This document shows, piece by piece, positions 5,405 to 7,229 of a stretch of 7,229 nt of DNA; within the stretch, counting starts at the first letter, position 1; every line of letters begins with the position of its first letter. A program made the translations under genes and the position numbers. The DNA is from Candidatus Aenigmatarchaeota archaeon (lineage in GTDB: Archaea; Aenigmatarchaeota; Aenigmatarchaeia; PWEA01), in contig PUKU01000029.1 in NCBI GenBank assembly GCA_003550625.1, positions 1-7,229 on the forward strand, read 5' to 3'. Below the pieces are notes generated by a model, which was not told the origin of the DNA, ran no database searches, and worked only from the letters and a program-made list of their open reading frames with translations.

Positions 5405-5833
5405 TTATCCAATGTATCGGGCACTATCAGCCTTTTTCTTCGCCTTTGGGAACCTTATTGGCGGGGGTATCTGAAGAGATTCAGATATATCCACTGCCTT
5501 AGTCAAGGACTTCCTCATTATGCTGTTTATCACTGGAACAACAATCTCATCAGGAAGATCCTTATTTTCCTCCCAGTTTTCTAGAACTCCCTCGGGATCA
5601 TCTGTTAAAAACAGAACCTCTCCTCCTATTTCTATCTCTGCTATCTTTTCATCGTCCTTGCTGTACTCACAGAGGTAGTCGAAGTCTATTGAGAGGGCTT
5701 CCTTTCCTAGGCTACCCACTGTTCTCATTTTCACTTCCTTTATCTTCGGAGTGTTGTTGACTTTGAGATTTCCACCTACGTCATCCTCTCTTTCTGAATC
5801 AATTTTTCTTAGATTAACACCTATTACCGGCAT
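5405..5833 (-). CDS. Conserved-looking archaeal protein of unknown function (PPPIRFPK motif)
   Basis: A soluble 142-residue protein without membrane segments. An N-terminal part, NLKVNNTPKIKEVKMRTVGS (22-41), precedes alternating strands (ALSIDFDYLCEYS, 46-58; AEIEIGGEVLFLTDDP, 65-80), then a helical part EGVLENWEENKDLPDEIVV (81-99), VINSIMRKSLTKAVDISESL (101-120) and the motif PPPIRFPK (123-130). I have the impression that this layout recurs in archaeal proteins of 130-150 residues. A distant likeness to SecB-type beta-strand plus helix chaperones is possible but only a guess. Start: the ATG at 5833 has a perfect AGGAGGTG (5839-5846) five bases upstream; an in-frame ATG at 5854 lies before that site and is rejected. 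A TATA box at 5875-5882 fits the spacing. It is divergent from the tRNA-Gln gene. Confidence 0.8.
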   Translation of the reverse strand: MPVIGVNLRKIDSEREDDVGGNLKVNNTPKIKEVKMRTVGSLGKEALSIDFDYLCEYSKDDEKIAEIEIGGEVLFLTDDPEGVLENWEENKDLPDEIVVPVINSIMRKSLTKAVDISESLQIPPPIRFPKAKKKADSARYIG

Positions 5834-5838
5834 ATTAA

Positions 5839-5846
5839 CACCTCCT
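5839..5846 (-). promoter_or_regulatory. Consensus ribosome-binding site AGGAGGTG
   Basis: The minus strand reads AGGAGGTG, a full match to the anti-Shine-Dalgarno end of archaeal 16S rRNA and the strongest in the window. Five bases separate it from the ATG at 5833, which fixes the start and suggests high translation. Confidence 0.85.
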
Positions 5847-5874
5847 TGAAACAAGAAGAACTTTTACATTGAAG

Positions 5875-5882
5875 TTTATAAA
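5875..5882. promoter_or_regulatory. Palindromic TATA box TTTATAAA between divergent genes
   Basis: TTTATAAA reads the same on both strands. Leftward it predicts a start near 5853, 20 bases before the ATG at 5833. Rightward it predicts a start near 5905, about 11 bases before the tRNA. It may serve one or both genes; a separate tRNA TATA box such as GTTATAT at about 5898-5904 is less well spaced. Confidence 0.5.
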
Positions 5883-5915
5883 AGTGTGTTTTAACAAGTT
5901 ATATCCGGAAAACTT

Positions 5916-6018
5916 AGCCCCGTAGTCTAGCGGTCAAAAATACTGGTCTCTGACCAGAACTGACCAAGGATATGAGGTTCTGGACCTCATGGCCCAGGTT
6001 CGAATCCTGGCGGGGCTA
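5916..6018 (+). tRNA. tRNA-Gln (anticodon CUG) with a D-loop intron
   Basis: A complete cloverleaf forms once a 30-base insertion is removed. Acceptor stem AGCCCCG (5916-5922) pairs with CGGGGCT (6011-6017), and A6018 is the discriminator. D-stem GTCT (5925-5928) pairs with GGAT (5968-5971). Anticodon stem TGAGG (5973-5977) pairs with CCTCA (5985-5989) around the loop TTCTGGA, anticodon CTG at 5980-5982, which reads CAG glutamine codons. The T-arm is CCAGG-TTCGAAT-CCTGG (5994-6010). The variable loop has four bases. CCA is not encoded. The A1-U72 pair with A73 is typical of archaeal tRNA-Gln. The D-loop region spans 39 bases (5929-5967) instead of about nine, which marks the intron. The mature tRNA would be 73 bases. 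Confidence 0.93.
5938..5967 (+). other. tRNA-Gln intron in the D-loop
   Basis: The 30-base insertion sits just before D-stem position 22. A bulge-helix-bulge fold recognised by archaeal splicing endonuclease can be drawn: GGTC (5932-5935) pairs with GACC (5962-5965), with bulges AAA (5936-5938) and AAG (5966-5968). Cutting after the second base of each bulge removes 5938-5967. Because AA stands at both ends, removing 5936-5965 or 5937-5966 gives the same tRNA. Inside is a hairpin CTGGTC (5943-5948) with GACCAG (5952-5957) and loop TCT. The outer helix is weak (C5931-G5969 plus scattered pairs), so this is a relaxed motif. Confidence 0.75.
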
Positions 6019-6022
6019 TCAC

Positions 6023-6508
6023 ATGAAAATAATGGAGTCTGGTTTGACAAAACAGCAGGCCGTTGCAGTTTTTGTAATACTCCTCTTTGGGGGGTCAGCA
6101 GTAGCCTATGCTCTAGTTATGGCCTTTCCTGAAATAGGTGAAGGTCCGGGTATACAGGCACAGGCATTCTTAGAGGTTAGGATATGTGGCGAGGATGTTG
6201 AAATCCAGCCATTCACAGCTGAAACAGACCACGGAAATATATCAATGGACGATGATAACATGGTTACCTTTCCACATGAAGAAACGACACTTGGACATAT
6301 TTTTGATGGAATGAACAAGACTTTTTCCAGAACGGAGCTTATGGGTTATGAGAACAACAATATGTGCAATACAACCTGGAGCAACGAAGTCAGTGTTTCG
6401 CGGGGTAGGTTTATAGAAGGACGGGAGGATATACCAGTGAACCGTATAGATCAGTACAGAGAATACAGCCTGGAACACGGGGACCATGTGATCGTAAGGT
6501 ACGACTAA
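6023..6508 (+). CDS. Membrane-anchored exported protein of unknown function
   Basis: A 161-residue protein with one N-terminal membrane segment (about 13-34, AVAVFVILLFGGSAVAYALV) and the rest probably outside the cell. The C-terminal part, TTLGHIFDGMNKTFSRTELM (88-107) ending in YREYSLEHGDHVIVRYD (145-161), resembles C-terminal domains I recall from membrane-anchored archaeal proteins, perhaps with a beta-grasp ending, but I cannot name the family. Three N-X-S/T sites (N72, N98, N116) and two cysteines (55 and 115) suit an exported domain that may be glycosylated or disulfide-bonded. The start is the ATG at 6023, four bases after the tRNA; an upstream in-frame ATG at 5972 lies inside the tRNA and is rejected, and an ATG at 6032 is possible. 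There is no ribosome-binding site. It ends directly against the alaS stop codon. Confidence 0.75.
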   Translation: MKIMESGLTKQQAVAVFVILLFGGSAVAYALVMAFPEIGEGPGIQAQAFLEVRICGEDVEIQPFTAETDHGNISMDDDNMVTFPHEETTLGHIFDGMNKTFSRTELMGYENNNMCNTTWSNEVSVSRGRFIEGREDIPVNRIDQYREYSLEHGDHVIVRYD

Positions 6509-7229
6509 CTACTTGAGCTTGAATCCCTTAAAGATGTCTCCTGTCTTTTTAACTACCTCGGCTTCTTTTCTTACTTCTTCTTCTATATCATGTTCCGACA
6601 TGGAACCGGCCATGGCTACAACCGAGTTTTCTCCACGTATAAGCACGGCCTTATTTTTGTCTTTTTGTACTACACTCCTTGCGGTATTTATCAGATTCCC
6701 CATGTTTTTAACAGGAACCTTCTTTTTTACAAATCCCTGGTCGGAATTTACTATTTCATCCACAAGCTTTTTGCAGATTTTGCCCTCAAGTTTTTCTATC
6801 TCTTTGTCTTCCTCCTTCCAGTCATCGAAGAGCTCTTTGGGACCATTTGGAAATTCTCTCCGGGTGGTTTTCTCGGTGCCTAACATCTCTCTGAGTTTGT
6901 TTATCTTATCCCTCTTCTCTTCCCATTCTTGTGTGAATCTGTCTACAACATCCACGAGGTCTTCCGGAGATACGTTAAATATTTCACCGATGTCCTCTAA
7001 TGTATATCCTTCTGTATCTATCATTTTACCCAATCTTTCCCGGATCTCTGCCCTGGACTTTCTGTAATCCCTTGCCGCAGCCCCTGATTTGAACTCCAAC
7101 CTTATAACTCCGTCCTGTACCTTGGTGCTTCTTATAAGAACAAGATCTTCTACCTCCGACGTACTGTCTACGTGGGTTCCTCCACATGCTTCCACATCTA
7201 TACCCCCGCCTATCTCTATTATACGTAGC
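6509..7229 (-). CDS. alaS: Alanyl-tRNA synthetase, C-terminal part (5' end outside window)
   Basis: The frame is open to the window edge, giving the last 239 residues. It opens with IIEIGGGIDVEACGGTHV (visible 3-20), the end of the editing domain, whose C15 and H19 belong to the zinc-binding CxxxH that helps remove mischarged serine. Next come SGAAARDYRKSRAEI (about 49-63), a long charged, probably coiled-coil region (about 70-165) and the C-Ala/DHHA1-like part (about 166-227, AVLIRGENSVVAMAGS). Archaeal and bacterial enzymes usually continue with a glycine-rich GGGGGRPxxAQGGG segment; here the chain ends at GDIFKGFKLK with TAG, and no such segment is seen in frame beyond it. A GTG at 7195 (the valine before EACGG) is internal, not a start. 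Convergent with the exported-protein gene, no bases between the stops. Confidence 0.93.
   Translation of the reverse strand, partial: LRIIEIGGGIDVEACGGTHVDSTSEVEDLVLIRSTKVQDGVIRLEFKSGAAARDYRKSRAEIRERLGKMIDTEGYTLEDIGEIFNVSPEDLVDVVDRFTQEWEEKRDKINKLREMLGTEKTTRREFPNGPKELFDDWKEEDKEIEKLEGKICKKLVDEIVNSDQGFVKKKVPVKNMGNLINTARSVVQKDKNKAVLIRGENSVVAMAGSMSEHDIEEEVRKEAEVVKKTGDIFKGFKLK

Noticed and set aside
5972..6022. N-terminal extension of the exported protein from the ATG at 5972
   Set aside because: It translates the anticodon arm and T-arm of tRNA-Gln, giving a tryptophan- and arginine-rich stretch unlike a real N-terminus.

Overview
The window looks like chromosomal DNA from an AT-rich archaeon. 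It encodes RadA, a single-strand DNA-binding RPA, an archaeal histone, a DUF373 membrane protein and a short PRC-barrel protein. Ribosome-binding sites are of the GGTGAT/GGAGGTG type, T-rich TATA boxes lie about 25 bases before starts, one gene appears leaderless, and a tRNA carries an intron. Ile ATA and Arg AGA/AGG codons are frequent and many proteins are acidic but also lysine-rich. That mix fits a DPANN archaeon, perhaps a nanohaloarchaeal relative, but the lineage is an inference.

Layout. 1-294 (+): 3' end of a DUF92 membrane protein gene. 335-592 (+): PRC-barrel protein. 615-2830 (-): a compact cluster in transcription order histone, RPA, radA, covering chromatin, ssDNA binding and recombination. 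2921-3946 (+): DUF373 membrane protein, divergent from the histone. 3947-5404: an AT-rich accessory-looking stretch with two small winged-helix genes (4130-4474 and 4660-5133), three copies of a TTATAA-N9/10-TTTAGTAAA promoter-like module, and a short hairpin-rich segment that may be a non-coding RNA. 5405-5833 (-): a conserved-looking archaeal protein without a known role. 5916-6018 (+): tRNA-Gln(CUG) with a 30-base intron in its D-loop. 6023-6508 (+): a membrane-anchored exported protein beginning four bases after the tRNA. 6509-7229 (-): 3' part of alanyl-tRNA synthetase, meeting the previous gene stop to stop.

The best candidate for something undescribed is 3950-5335. The same promoter/operator-like module precedes the second winged-helix gene and the candidate RNA, and a near-identical copy (29 of 31 bases) lies upstream of the first winged-helix gene. 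A small regulatory circuit of two winged-helix proteins and one or two small RNAs is a reasonable hypothesis. The sequence shows the repeated elements and hairpins; the regulation is inferred. The D-loop intron of tRNA-Gln and the tRNA/mRNA arrangement beside it are the next most interesting points.
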